Program-made: the position numbers and the translations under genes
In this document: positions 50,806 through 60,098 of the stretch, piece by piece
How the letters are laid out: each line of letters starts with the position of its first letter
Numbering within the stretch: position 1 is the first letter of the stretch
Assembly: GCA_025210745.1 (NCBI GenBank)
Contig: JAOARC010000041.1
Coordinates: 1 to 64,000 of the forward strand
Length of the DNA: 64,000 nucleotides
Reading direction: 5' to 3'
From: Bacteriovoracaceae bacterium
GTDB lineage: Bacteria; Bdellovibrionota; Bacteriovoracia; Bacteriovoracales; Bacteriovoracaceae
The notes under the pieces: model-generated
Database searches by the model: none
Told to the model about the DNA's origin: nothing
What the model saw: only the letters and a program-made list of their open reading frames with translations

Positions 50806-53234
50806 ACAAATTTAAATCAGTATGTGAAAAAATAGATTTTTGGCATTTTGAAGATCAAAATGACTTTATGATCTACTCTGATGGATCGTTTGGAGTTGGG
50901 TATAAAGTTCAAGGTTATGATATTGATTGTAAAACAGAAGAAGAAATAAACTCTTTTAACCAATCTATTGAAAATCTCTTGCTTGGAACAGAAGAAGGAT
51001 TAAAGATTCAGATTTTTTATCGATTAACTTCAAATGTAAGAAGGTTAATTGAAAAACACAAGAATGTCAGTATAGAGGCATCTTCTATCTATCAACCTAT
51101 TATCAATGCAAGAATTAAACAGCTTAATGAACAATTTGAGAATAACGAATACTTTATTCCTGAAATTTATCTTTTCTTGAGAGGTAAACCCCTTCAATAC
51201 AAAAAGAGAAAGCTTTTTGAGAAGAAAGAACAATTTGAACAGACCAGTGAAGATGAATACAAATTTCATTATAAAAAATTTTATAGGTCTGTAAGGAAAA
51301 TTGAAGCTGCTTTAAGTGGTATGGGATTAAAACCTGTGCAGCTAGAGAAGCAGCATTGGTTTGATTTATGTTTTGAATTTCTAAACTTTGGTCGAGTTAA
51401 ATCAGTTGGTCATGCTCATTTTGATGATAAACATAGCCCTTTTGTACCAAGTTTAGCTTCTCAGTTAGCCTTAACTGATATTGATACATATAAAGAGGGA
51501 GTAAAGATCGGTAAATACTATTTTCAGACGTTAACACTTAAAACTCCGTCTGAAGGCTTCACATATAGTGCCATGATTGATGGCTTTACTAAACTTCCAT
51601 TTCATTTTTGGATTAGTCAAAATATTGAAATACTAGATCAATCGAAAGAACAAGAAGGCCTCCAACTAAAGCGTCGGATAGCAACATCGATGGCCAGTGG
51701 AAGTAATAATGTGTCAGATATTGAAAATGAGTCCAAGCTTGCTGATATTGAAGATTTATTAAGAAATTTAGTAGAAGGAAGTGAAAAGCTTGTTCGTTCC
51801 AACTTTACAGTCATTGTATGGAGTGAGTCAAAGGATGAACTAGAAGAAAAAGCTGATGAGGTTTTAAAAGCATTTCGTGAAATGAATCAAGCAGAAGGTG
51901 TTGCTGAAACTTTACCTAGCTTTGATATTTTTATGAGTTCACTACCAGGCCTTTGCCGTGGGATGAGGGATCTCAAACTGAAGTCTAGCAATGTATCTCA
52001 CTTGATGCCACTTTATGGTCCTTGGTTTGGAGGTGATAATCCTGTATGCCTTATCCCAACAAGAGAAAACTCGCTCTTTAGTTATGCTCCCTTTGAAAAA
52101 AGACTCCCAGCTTGGAATGCCTTAACGTTCGGAGGAACAGGCGCAGGCAAAAGTTTTAACGTCTGTACCCAGATGCTCTCTTTTTATGGACAAACGTTTA
52201 AAGGTAAACCACCAAAAATTGTATGGATTGATAACGGTGCAAGTTCACAGCGATTACTTGAAGTTTTAGATGGTGAATTTATTGATCTCAATATTAATTC
52301 AGGGATAAGAATAAATGTATTTGATCTAGAGGATGGTGAAGAATTAAGTTCTGAAAAAATAAAAATAGTTTTGGCTGTTTTAGAACTTATTCTAAAGGAT
52401 GAGGATAAGAAAGGACTTCCAAAAAGAGAGAAGGCCCTGCTTGAGCAAGCAATTTATTCAACTTACGATCAAAAGAAAGGGAAAATTCCTGTTATGAGTG
52501 ATCTCAAAAAGATTTTAGATAATCATAGCGATCTTGAAATGAGAAAGTTTGGTGAAATTCTTTTTTCTTGGTGTGGTAATACTGCTTATGGAAAAATGCT
52601 AGATGGCTCATCTAATATCAACCTTTCAAAAGATTTAATTACAATTGAAGTGCAAGGGCTAACTAATCACCCTGAGTTAAAAGATATCTTTTTACTACTT
52701 TTGACTTCTCAGTTTCAAGACGAAGCAGCAAAGGATTTAGCTAGACCTTATTACTTGATTGTAGATGAGGCTGAAAGACTTTTAAAAACTGAGATGGCTA
52801 AACAGTTTGTCATTACTTGCTACAGAACATGGCGTAAGTATAATGCTGGTATTCATTGTATTTCACAAAATTATAGGGACTTTATGTCTGATCCTGAAAT
52901 TAGAGATGCTCTTCTTCCCAATACAACAAGTGTCTTTATTCTAAGACAAAAGAAAATAGACTGGAAGCACTTTCAAGAAGTTTTTGACTTTAATGATGCC
53001 GAGCTTGAGGCAGTAAAAAGCATTGAGGTTGTTAAAGGCTCTCATAGTGAATTTGTTCTCATACAAGATGAAGATATGATGATTCTAAAATTGGTTCCAG
53101 AACCTCTGGCATATTGGATTTGTACGAGTGACGGGAATGATAAGGCCATGATAAGTGAAATGGAGCAAGAATTCCCTAGTTTATCAAAAATAGAGGTTTT
53201 AGAGAAATTGGCTTTCTCTCCACCCGAGAAATAG
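50802..53234 (+). CDS. VirB4-type conjugation ATPase
   Basis: This 810-residue protein has the VirB4 length and layout: an N-terminal ~400-residue domain and a C-terminal RecA-like ATPase with Walker A FGGTGAGKSF (~450), Walker B YYLIVDEAERLLK (~655), then the Q/R segment HCISQNYRDF. It energises pilus assembly and DNA export. TTG start. It overlaps the VirB3-like gene upstream. The gene downstream is a cargo gene after ~100 bp. Confidence 0.93.
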   Translation: MNKFKSVCEKIDFWHFEDQNDFMIYSDGSFGVGYKVQGYDIDCKTEEEINSFNQSIENLLLGTEEGLKIQIFYRLTSNVRRLIEKHKNVSIEASSIYQPIINARIKQLNEQFENNEYFIPEIYLFLRGKPLQYKKRKLFEKKEQFEQTSEDEYKFHYKKFYRSVRKIEAALSGMGLKPVQLEKQHWFDLCFEFLNFGRVKSVGHAHFDDKHSPFVPSLASQLALTDIDTYKEGVKIGKYYFQTLTLKTPSEGFTYSAMIDGFTKLPFHFWISQNIEILDQSKEQEGLQLKRRIATSMASGSNNVSDIENESKLADIEDLLRNLVEGSEKLVRSNFTVIVWSESKDELEEKADEVLKAFREMNQAEGVAETLPSFDIFMSSLPGLCRGMRDLKLKSSNVSHLMPLYGPWFGGDNPVCLIPTRENSLFSYAPFEKRLPAWNALTFGGTGAGKSFNVCTQMLSFYGQTFKGKPPKIVWIDNGASSQRLLEVLDGEFIDLNINSGIRINVFDLEDGEELSSEKIKIVLAVLELILKDEDKKGLPKREKALLEQAIYSTYDQKKGKIPVMSDLKKILDNHSDLEMRKFGEILFSWCGNTAYGKMLDGSSNINLSKDLITIEVQGLTNHPELKDIFLLLLTSQFQDEAAKDLARPYYLIVDEAERLLKTEMAKQFVITCYRTWRKYNAGIHCISQNYRDFMSDPEIRDALLPNTTSVFILRQKKIDWKHFQEVFDFNDAELEAVKSIEVVKGSHSEFVLIQDEDMMILKLVPEPLAYWICTSDGNDKAMISEMEQEFPSLSKIEVLEKLAFSPPEK

Positions 53235-53332
53235 TGCTATATGGTTCAATTTACTTAAATCTAAGTGGTTAGAGTTTGTAATTAATAATAAAGACTAAAG
53301 ACAAAGAATCTATTCTTTGAGATAATAAATTT

Positions 53333-53713
53333 ATGAGTAAACCAATATCCGCGAAAGAATTATTCAAGAAATATGAACAACAATTAAGTTTTCAAAGTTT
53401 TGAACAAATGAGAGACCTTATATCAGATAAGGCAATTTTTTATTTTAATGATGGTTCCTTTATTGGAATTAATGAAATTGAAAAGGCATTTGACAAAACT
53501 TTTGAATTAATAAAAGAAGAAACGTATTGGCTTACAAATGTAAATTGGCTGCATTTAGATGAAAACTCCGCTTCTTGTGTTTATACTTTTAACTGGAAAG
53601 GTATTGTTAATAATAAAGAGGCTCAAGGTTCAGGAAGAGGTACATCAATATTTGCGAAAGAGAATAATAATTGGAAAATTATTCATGAACATTTAAGTAG
53701 ATTCCCAAATTAA
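53333..53713 (+). CDS. NTF2-like (SnoaL/DUF4440) protein
   Basis: This 126-residue alpha+beta cone-fold pattern has an N-terminal helix pair, then DKAIFYFNDGSFIGINEIEKAF, and ends with the strands RGTSIFAKENNNWKIIHEHLSRFP, typical of DUF4440/SnoaL-like proteins. Function in this family is diverse. It is a cargo gene dividing virB4 from the virB5-like gene. Confidence 0.8.
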   Translation: MSKPISAKELFKKYEQQLSFQSFEQMRDLISDKAIFYFNDGSFIGINEIEKAFDKTFELIKEETYWLTNVNWLHLDENSASCVYTFNWKGIVNNKEAQGSGRGTSIFAKENNNWKIIHEHLSRFPN

Positions 53714-53731
53714 AACTATACAAGGCTATTT

Positions 53732-54127
53732 ATGAAAACAATTACAATATGTGGTTCAATGACTTTTTATAATCGTATGGTGGAGTTAAAGCAGAAATTA
53801 GAAAAGCTAGGCTGGAATGTGTTTATTCCAACAGAAGAAGAAACTAAGTTTAAAGATATGTCTTTAGAAGAAAAAATTCGAGCAAAAAAACAATATATAG
53901 AAGAGCATCTCAATAAAATAAAGGACTCAAATCTTGTTCTTATTGCAAATTTTACAAAAAATAAAATTCAAGGGTATGTAGGAGCGAATACATTAATTGA
54001 AATTGCTTTTTCTCGAGTTTTAGAAAAACCTCTCTTTTTTCTTGAAGAGCCAGATGAACAAGGATGTATTGATGAATTACGTGGGTTTGATTTTAAAATA
54101 ATTAGCGACTTAGAAGATTTAAAGTAA
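53732..54127 (+). CDS. Nucleoside 2-deoxyribosyltransferase-like protein
   Basis: This 131-residue Rossmann-like protein starts ITICGSMTFYNRM, with a central LVLIANFTKNKIQGYVGANTLIEIAFSRVLEKPLFFL in which Glu precedes the helix, as in the active site of 2'-deoxyribosyltransferases and related DUF4406/YtoQ-like proteins. It may clear modified nucleosides. It is cargo within the T4SS operon. Confidence 0.7.
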   Translation: MKTITICGSMTFYNRMVELKQKLEKLGWNVFIPTEEETKFKDMSLEEKIRAKKQYIEEHLNKIKDSNLVLIANFTKNKIQGYVGANTLIEIAFSRVLEKPLFFLEEPDEQGCIDELRGFDFKIISDLEDLK

Positions 54128-54151
54128 TTCATATTAGATAAAGGTTGTATC

Positions 54152-54523
54152 ATGCATTTAGACTTCGATCCAAACTCCCCCGTACAAGAAGAGATTACTT
54201 TCAATGATTTCCTTAAGGTAGACATGAGAATAGGAGAAATAGTTGATATAAGTGATTTCCCAGAAGCAAGGAAACCTAGTTACAAAGTTAAGATTGACTT
54301 TGGTCAAGGAGTTGGTGTCAAAAAATCATCTGCTCAGATAACACATCATTACTCTAAAGAGGACTTACTTGGTAAGAAGATTGTTGCAGTTGTTAATTTC
54401 CCTCCGAGACAGATAGGAAAATTTATGTCAGAAGTACTAATAATGGGTTTTTCTGACCAAGAAAATAATATCGTTCTTTTCAGTCTCGACAAGAATGTTC
54501 CGAATGGTTCTCGCTTGCATTAA
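54152..54523 (+). CDS. CsaA-type tRNA-binding domain protein
   Basis: This 123-residue EMAP/OB tRNA-binding domain protein has DFLKVDMRIGEIVDISDFPEARKPSYKVKIDFG and QITHHYSKEDLLGKKIVAVVNFPPRQIGKFMSEVLIMGF, the CsaA signature. CsaA has chaperone and tRNA-binding activity in Bacillus. Here it is a cargo gene; the 124-bp gap after it leads to the virB5-like gene. Confidence 0.88.
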   Translation: MHLDFDPNSPVQEEITFNDFLKVDMRIGEIVDISDFPEARKPSYKVKIDFGQGVGVKKSSAQITHHYSKEDLLGKKIVAVVNFPPRQIGKFMSEVLIMGFSDQENNIVLFSLDKNVPNGSRLH

Positions 54524-54648
54524 AACTACCTAAATCAAGATTAATAAAAAATCTCAGATGAGAACTTACTTCGATTACTTACAACCATTTTTGTATTAGA
54601 AGTTTATTTTTATAAATTCCAACTTATTATTAAACAAGGAGGTGCTTA

Positions 54649-55350
54649 ATTCAAAAGCGTTCTTTTACATTTGTATTTTGTATAATAACAGCCTTATTCA
54701 CAACACCGAGTTATGCTTGGCTTAGTGATGGAGGTGCAGGATTTAAAAACATGGTTATTCTTGGAAAAATTTTAACCGAAAACATTAGGAGGTATCAACA
54801 ACTGAGAATGATGATTACTCAGGCGAAAGATCATAAGAACTTTTTAAGGACTATCAACAGTGGTCTTAATAATTCAATTGGCCTTTTAAGCTCATTACCT
54901 GTTAAAGATGAGAAGATTTTGGCTGAACTTAGGTCATATAAAAGATCCCTAGATACAATTCAAAATGTCTATGGAGCAATTCCAACGAGTAAAGACTCTT
55001 TACTTCATGCTTTACATGATCAGACGGTTGCTGAAAGTTTAAGAATGGTAAATTCATTTAAAGATTTTACAAAGAAACAAGAAGAGAATTCGACCATTCT
55101 ATCTATTCAAGCAAGAAATGCTTCTCCCAAGGGAGCAGCAAGAATGCAGGTTGAGGCAAGCTCTAACATTTTAAAAAGCTTAAGCCAACTGATAAACCTC
55201 AATAGTCAGATGCTTAAAATGCAAAGTGAAATCCTTGCTATGAATAACAAAGGAAACAAGGATAACGTTTCAAGTTACAATAAAGTAAATAGTGGATTTA
55301 AGAAAGGATTTAAGGACTTTAAACTCAATATGAATCTGGCCCGCTATTGA
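54649..55350 (+). CDS. VirB5/TrbJ-like exported helical protein with an ATT start
   Basis: The first in-frame ATG is at 54751. The frame is open and signal-peptide-like upstream: QKRSFTFVFCIITALFTTPSYA|W, beginning at an ATT at 54649, six bases after a strong GGAGG. With this start the protein has ~233 residues: a signal peptide, a short VirB5/TrbJ-type N-terminus and long helices (RSYKRSLDTIQNVYG, SSNILKSLSQLINLNSQMLKMQSEILAM) with a C-terminal tail. VirB5 is a minor pilus component in the periplasm. An ATG start at 54751 would lose the export signal. Confidence 0.7.
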   Translation: MQKRSFTFVFCIITALFTTPSYAWLSDGGAGFKNMVILGKILTENIRRYQQLRMMITQAKDHKNFLRTINSGLNNSIGLLSSLPVKDEKILAELRSYKRSLDTIQNVYGAIPTSKDSLLHALHDQTVAESLRMVNSFKDFTKKQEENSTILSIQARNASPKGAARMQVEASSNILKSLSQLINLNSQMLKMQSEILAMNNKGNKDNVSSYNKVNSGFKKGFKDFKLNMNLARY

Positions 55351-56381
55351 TCTTTGAGAATCTCCACAAGCAAGCTCAAATCTTGCATGGAGAAATGATT
55401 GGAATATTCTGGCTTATTTTACCCTGTCTCATCTCATTTTTGATTCTTTTAGAAATTTTAAAAAGTGACGGAGAAGGACCAAATGTTGCTCAGATATTAA
55501 AAAGGACTGTTTTAGCTCTTATCATGCTTTGGTCTATAGATTTAGTTATAAACTCTATTGCCATGATTAGTGATGGAATTGCAGATAAAATTAGTTCAAG
55601 AGAAAGCTTACTTGAAGCAATAAAACAATTAGGCCCTAAAGAAAGCAGCTCATCAGGTAGTATGTTTGATATTCGAGAAAATATCATCTACATATTTGCC
55701 ATAGCCGCATACCTTGTTGCTTATATTGGATTTTTTGCATCAGTTGCCCTCGTTAATTTTGTATGGGCCATTCTTTATGTCGTCGCTCCTCTTATGATTA
55801 TTTGCTATATACCAAAGGCTACATCAGGAATAGCAAAAAACCTTTATAAAGGATTGATTAGTACTGCACTATGGAAAATTTTATGGAGTCTTCTGGGTGT
55901 TCTACTTTTAAAAATAGCTCTTAATCCGCAAACCGTTGGTATTGAAGAATATCTACTGACAATTGTAACGAATCTACTTGTGGGATTGAGTATGCTCTTG
56001 ATTCCATTTTTTACTAAATCACTTATTTCTGATGGATTGCAAACAATGGCTTCTGGACTTGCTACTGCTCCAGGCCTTCTCGCATCAAAATCAGCAACAA
56101 TGATGGCAAAAAAGTATGGAAAGAAAGGAATACAGAAAGGATATGATGGAGGTCATTTTCTTTCAAAACCTCTAGTAAATCCTTTAACAAGTAGAACAAG
56201 AGTTATGGCGGATAAGATGAAGCTACAGCAAAGGTTTAATAAAGCAAAAAGAAGTTACAGCAATTTAGGGAAATCAAAGGAGGCAATTAAACTTGAAAAC
56301 AAACAAAACAGAAGAAAATATGCCATTAGAGATGGCAAACGAAAAAAACAACAAAGGAGTCAGCATAAAAAAAGAAGATAA
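55347..56381 (+). CDS. VirB6/TrbL-like polytopic channel protein
   Basis: This 344-residue protein has about six hydrophobic helices (residues ~17-40, 55-80, 115-170, 190-250) and a basic cytoplasmic tail rich in Lys/Arg. The position between VirB5-like and VirB8-like genes matches VirB6/TrbL. It starts with TTG overlapping the preceding stop. Its last 89 bp overlap the VirB8-like gene, an unusually long overlap. Confidence 0.82.
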   Translation: MIFENLHKQAQILHGEMIGIFWLILPCLISFLILLEILKSDGEGPNVAQILKRTVLALIMLWSIDLVINSIAMISDGIADKISSRESLLEAIKQLGPKESSSSGSMFDIRENIIYIFAIAAYLVAYIGFFASVALVNFVWAILYVVAPLMIICYIPKATSGIAKNLYKGLISTALWKILWSLLGVLLLKIALNPQTVGIEEYLLTIVTNLLVGLSMLLIPFFTKSLISDGLQTMASGLATAPGLLASKSATMMAKKYGKKGIQKGYDGGHFLSKPLVNPLTSRTRVMADKMKLQQRFNKAKRSYSNLGKSKEAIKLENKQNRRKYAIRDGKRKKQQRSQHKKRR

Positions 56382-56949
56382 AGTGTATTCACAATGGACG
56401 GCATTTAATAATACCCATCATTCATTAAAAATGATTTGTATGGGTTTAGTTATTCTTTGTCTTAGCTTGGAAATTCTATGTTTTATAGTTGGTGATAAAA
56501 CGCCAATCGTCATTAAGGAATCTTTAAGTGGAAATCAATATTTCACAGGAGAAAAGAAAGTCGTTCCACTAAAAGAAGAAAATATCAAAAAACTGATTCG
56601 ACAATTTTTAGAACTGCGTTATGAGTGGGATGAATTTAAAATCAAACAGATTGAATTAGATATTTCTCCGTTCATCACACAGGGGCTTAAAAAGAAAACA
56701 AAAAAGCTCCTTGAAAATCTGTCCAAGAATGATTTTAAAGAGAAAAAACTATCACAAAAAATCACAAAACCTCAAATCACTGTTACTGACAAAAGCACAA
56801 GCGCTAGTTTCTATAGGGTTTTAGAAATAAATGAAATCCCTCTTCTTATTCCAACTCAAATTTCATTTGGGTTAGTAAAAGGAGAAACTTCATTTTGGAA
56901 TCGAATTGGTATTTATATTAATTCGATTAATATCTTTGAAGGGAGTTGA
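56293..56949 (+). CDS. VirB8/TrbF-like inner-membrane protein
   Basis: This 218-residue protein has one N-terminal membrane helix (MICMGLVILCLSLEILCFIVG, ~45-65) and a periplasmic NTF2-like domain (KKLIRQFLELRYEWDEFKIKQIELDISPFITQG...), matching VirB8/TrbF. TTG start after AGGAGG (10 bp) inside the 3' end of the VirB6-like gene. Assembly of the channel across the periplasm is the expected role. Confidence 0.75.
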   Translation: MKTNKTEENMPLEMANEKNNKGVSIKKEDKVYSQWTAFNNTHHSLKMICMGLVILCLSLEILCFIVGDKTPIVIKESLSGNQYFTGEKKVVPLKEENIKKLIRQFLELRYEWDEFKIKQIELDISPFITQGLKKKTKKLLENLSKNDFKEKKLSQKITKPQITVTDKSTSASFYRVLEINEIPLLIPTQISFGLVKGETSFWNRIGIYINSINIFEGS

Positions 56950-57707
56950 GTATATATGGTTATATTCGGTCGGGATTAATTTTAATATCAATGCTTCATA
57001 TAGTTCATGCATTTGCTGGAACAGTTAGGACTATTAAGACGGACGATAAAAAAATGAATCGAATTTATCTTAAGATGGGACAATCCACTGTTTTAAGATT
57101 TCAAGATGATAAACCTAGAAAAGTCGTTATTGGAAACCTCAATTATTATAACGTTGAATTTGTAAAAGGCACGAAAGATGTCACTCTACAGCCATTAGGT
57201 ACTGTAAAAACGAACCTCTTTGTCTATTGTCAAAAGAATACTTACGGCTTCTTGATCTCAACCTCTAACTATGGAAAGTATGATGATTTGGTTAATGTTA
57301 AATGGCAACCACCGCTACAACGAATCAGAGTCAAAGCAAAAATTATTGTCATAAACAACAAGCGATCAGAAAAGATCAATAAAATGTTAATCCTTAACAA
57401 TCAGTTAAAAGTATCAAGTTTCATTGTTCAAAGCTACAAAGACAAAAAAAGTGTTTTTATTGATTTTAAAATAACAAACACTACAAAAAAAGAAATTAGA
57501 ATGAATGATTTCAATGTATTTGCAACAAGAAGTAATAAAAAACTGGAGTATCAAAAACTTGTACTTGAAAAGATTAAAATTGCTCCAGAGGAAAAGATTA
57601 AGGCAAGGCTCATAATCGCTCTAGAACAAAGAAAAGGATTTACTATAAACTTTTCTCTAAAAAATGAGAAATCTAAATTTATCGTTAGTAAAAGGCTTTT
57701 GCTTTGA
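56946..57707 (+). CDS. VirB9/TrbG-like outer-membrane core protein
   Basis: This 253-residue protein has a signal peptide (SGLILISMLHIVHAFA) and a beta-rich VirB9-like N-domain (VLRFQDDKPRKVVIGNLNYYNVEFVKGTKDVTLQPLGTVKTNLFV) with a second beta domain at the C-terminus. It belongs to the outer-membrane core complex with VirB7 and VirB10. It starts with TTG, overlapping the previous stop. Confidence 0.78.
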   Translation: MSIYGYIRSGLILISMLHIVHAFAGTVRTIKTDDKKMNRIYLKMGQSTVLRFQDDKPRKVVIGNLNYYNVEFVKGTKDVTLQPLGTVKTNLFVYCQKNTYGFLISTSNYGKYDDLVNVKWQPPLQRIRVKAKIIVINNKRSEKINKMLILNNQLKVSSFIVQSYKDKKSVFIDFKITNTTKKEIRMNDFNVFATRSNKKLEYQKLVLEKIKIAPEEKIKARLIIALEQRKGFTINFSLKNEKSKFIVSKRLLL

Positions 57708-58666
57708 ATGAAAAAGAAATTGATCGGATTCCTTGGTGGAAATGTTGGAAGTATTTCCTTAAAAAAGAAGGAGAAAAAACTGTTCTTGATATCAAAAGGT
57801 TTTTTTATATCTTAGCAATCTTGTTAATTATCACTCTTTTGGCCCTTATCGTCTTTAGAATCATCTATCCAGAACAAGAAGACACAAGCCGCATAAATAG
57901 CATGAATCGCCCCATTAATCAGGAGCAAGGGAAAAAAGAAGAAACGGATACTAAAAATAAGAATCAAAAGTCAGTGGGAGGCATAAAGGAAGAAAAACCA
58001 GATGAAAAGCCAAAAAAGAAGTATCAAATAGTTAAAAAGAAAATTAACTACCGAGCAAAACAAGTTTTAAGCACAGACGAGAACAATAATGGGAGAACTT
58101 TGCCAATAGGAATTAATTTGATTGGTAAGCTTCTCAACTCAATTGATACAAGACAAACAGGGCAAATGGTTAAGGTTCTTCTTCCTTATGGAGGTAAGCA
58201 CAAAGGCAGTGGAGGCTCTCTTCCTTCTAATACCATTATATTTGGAAGACCTATCTACTCTGGGGAGGGTGCAAAGGTTCAAATTAAATTTAACAGGGCC
58301 CTTTTTCCTGATGGTGAAGAAATAAACTTCATGGCCCAAGCTCTAAGTCCAAAAGACTACTCTATTGGTATTGAGGGGGAATTTCATGGAAATACAGGAG
58401 GCAGAACTGCCGCTGTATTAGGTTTAACAATGGTTGCTGGAATGTCCGAAACCCTCGTAAAAAAAGAAGCTTTAGGGCAAGGTTTTCAAGTTACACCCAA
58501 GGCATCTCTTAAAAATGGTTTTTACAACGGAGTGTCAAAAGTCGCTAATATGGAAGCGAATAGGAATGCAAAGGAGCTAATGGATAAACAGGAATACGTC
58601 ACCGTAGATGCAGGTAAAAGCATTATAGTTTCACTAACAAGTACATATAAGGATAAAAATGAATAA
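57704..58666 (+). CDS. VirB10/TrbI-like core protein
   Basis: This 320-residue protein has an N-terminal cytoplasmic tail, one membrane helix (FFYILAILLIITLLALIVFRII, ~33-54), a Lys/Pro/Glu-rich periplasmic linker, and a C-terminal beta-barrel domain with GINLIGKLLNSIDTRQTGQMVKVLLPYGG and the alpha-projections typical of VirB10/TrbI. It links inner and outer membranes. TTG start, 4-bp overlap with the VirB9-like gene and 8-bp overlap with the coupling ATPase. Confidence 0.82.
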   Translation: MNEKEIDRIPWWKCWKYFLKKEGEKTVLDIKRFFYILAILLIITLLALIVFRIIYPEQEDTSRINSMNRPINQEQGKKEETDTKNKNQKSVGGIKEEKPDEKPKKKYQIVKKKINYRAKQVLSTDENNNGRTLPIGINLIGKLLNSIDTRQTGQMVKVLLPYGGKHKGSGGSLPSNTIIFGRPIYSGEGAKVQIKFNRALFPDGEEINFMAQALSPKDYSIGIEGEFHGNTGGRTAAVLGLTMVAGMSETLVKKEALGQGFQVTPKASLKNGFYNGVSKVANMEANRNAKELMDKQEYVTVDAGKSIIVSLTSTYKDKNE

Positions 58667-60098
58667 AAAAGAAAATCATTCAAACAATTTGGGAAAGTTT
58701 ATATTGGGTCTCGGAATAATATTTGGGCTATTTGGAAAGATGGCCTTCTTTGGGATTAAAAAGGTCAAATCTAATAAGTTAAATTGGCGAATGGGATTAC
58801 TGATAGCGGTTTTAATTGCAATGAATATTTCGCTTCTATCCTTCGATTGGGATAGCTCAGGTTTTCTAATCTGTTCAGTTATCTATTCACTGTTCTTTAT
58901 TGCTCTACAAGTAACTATTTTAGGCATACAAGACTGGATTTCACTTCAAAAGATACAGAATAATCTCAATTTAGCAGGCTTAAAAAATGTTCTAGGACTA
59001 AGGCCAAAAGTCATACGAATTATAAAACTTGATGAATTTAGGACAAAGCTAATAATTACGGCGAAAGGTGTTGGGATTAATCAATTTAGTGACAAGAAAG
59101 GACAATTAGAAAGCGCCTTTCAGGAAACAATAGAGTTGATTAAGATTTCAAAATGCAAAAAATTTGTCGAAATTACCCTTTGTAAAAGAGAGCTTCCATC
59201 AATGATTCCATATTCAGAAATTACTCAGAAGGTTAATAAAGAATCAAGCTTTGGACTTGGTGAATCTTTAAGTGGAGGATTTCTTACTCAAGATTTGACA
59301 ACACTCCCTCATTTATTGATAGGAGGTACAACTGGAGGCGGTAAAAGTGTGTTTTTCAAAAGCACTCTTCTAAGTCTTTTGAAGACGACACCCCATGTTC
59401 AAATGTATCTAATTGATTTGAAAAAAGGACTTGAAGTAAAAGAATTTGGAACTCTTCCAAATGTTAAAATTGCTAAAAACGAACATGAGGCCATACAAGT
59501 CTTACAATCAATTAAAGATGAGATGGATAAGCGGTATATTTATTTGGAAGAAAAGACAAAAAGAAAAACCATTATTCCAAAACTTGATAAGAAAGATCTT
59601 ATTGTCATTGGAGTGGATGAAGCCAGCGTTCTTTATGGAAAAACAACGACAAATAAAACTAAAAAGGAGTTAGTCGAAAAAGCCAGAGAGTTAACAGATG
59701 AGTTATCAAAATTAGCAAGGGCGGCTGGGATTCACCTTATAATTGCGACACAAAAGCCCATTAAGGATTCAATTGATACCAAAACTCTTGAAAACCTTCC
59801 AGGCCGAATGTCTTTTAAAATGTCCACACATGCTGGTTCAAATTCCATGCTTGGAAATGCTAAGGCTTATGCACTGCCAGATATAAAAGGCAGGGCTATT
59901 TGGAAAGGTGGAAATAAGTTTATTGAAGTTCAGACACCTTATATTTCAGAAAAGGAGCTTGAGGAAGAAATAAGTGGCATTCAAGAGCTATATGATAGTA
60001 AAAAATTTAAAAACTTTGAGCCTCTTATTGAATTAAAACAACCTGACAATGAAAATAAAAAGGCATTTAAGGCAAAAACGACTAAGGATAATGGATGA
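58659..60098 (+). CDS. FtsK/SpoIIIE-like DNA translocase (type IV coupling protein)
   Basis: This 479-residue protein has two N-terminal membrane helices (~47-62, ~68-90) and then an FtsK-like motor domain: Walker A LIGGTTGGGKSVFF (~222), Walker B DLIVIGVDEASVLYG (~310), and FtsK-type HLIIATQKP and RMSFKMSTHAGSNSMLG (sensor). It is shorter than VirD4 and more like TcpA/FtsK coupling proteins of Gram-positive elements such as Tn916. It should deliver relaxed DNA to the VirB channel. Confidence 0.9.
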   Translation: MNKKENHSNNLGKFILGLGIIFGLFGKMAFFGIKKVKSNKLNWRMGLLIAVLIAMNISLLSFDWDSSGFLICSVIYSLFFIALQVTILGIQDWISLQKIQNNLNLAGLKNVLGLRPKVIRIIKLDEFRTKLIITAKGVGINQFSDKKGQLESAFQETIELIKISKCKKFVEITLCKRELPSMIPYSEITQKVNKESSFGLGESLSGGFLTQDLTTLPHLLIGGTTGGGKSVFFKSTLLSLLKTTPHVQMYLIDLKKGLEVKEFGTLPNVKIAKNEHEAIQVLQSIKDEMDKRYIYLEEKTKRKTIIPKLDKKDLIVIGVDEASVLYGKTTTNKTKKELVEKARELTDELSKLARAAGIHLIIATQKPIKDSIDTKTLENLPGRMSFKMSTHAGSNSMLGNAKAYALPDIKGRAIWKGGNKFIEVQTPYISEKELEEEISGIQELYDSKKFKNFEPLIELKQPDNENKKAFKAKTTKDNG

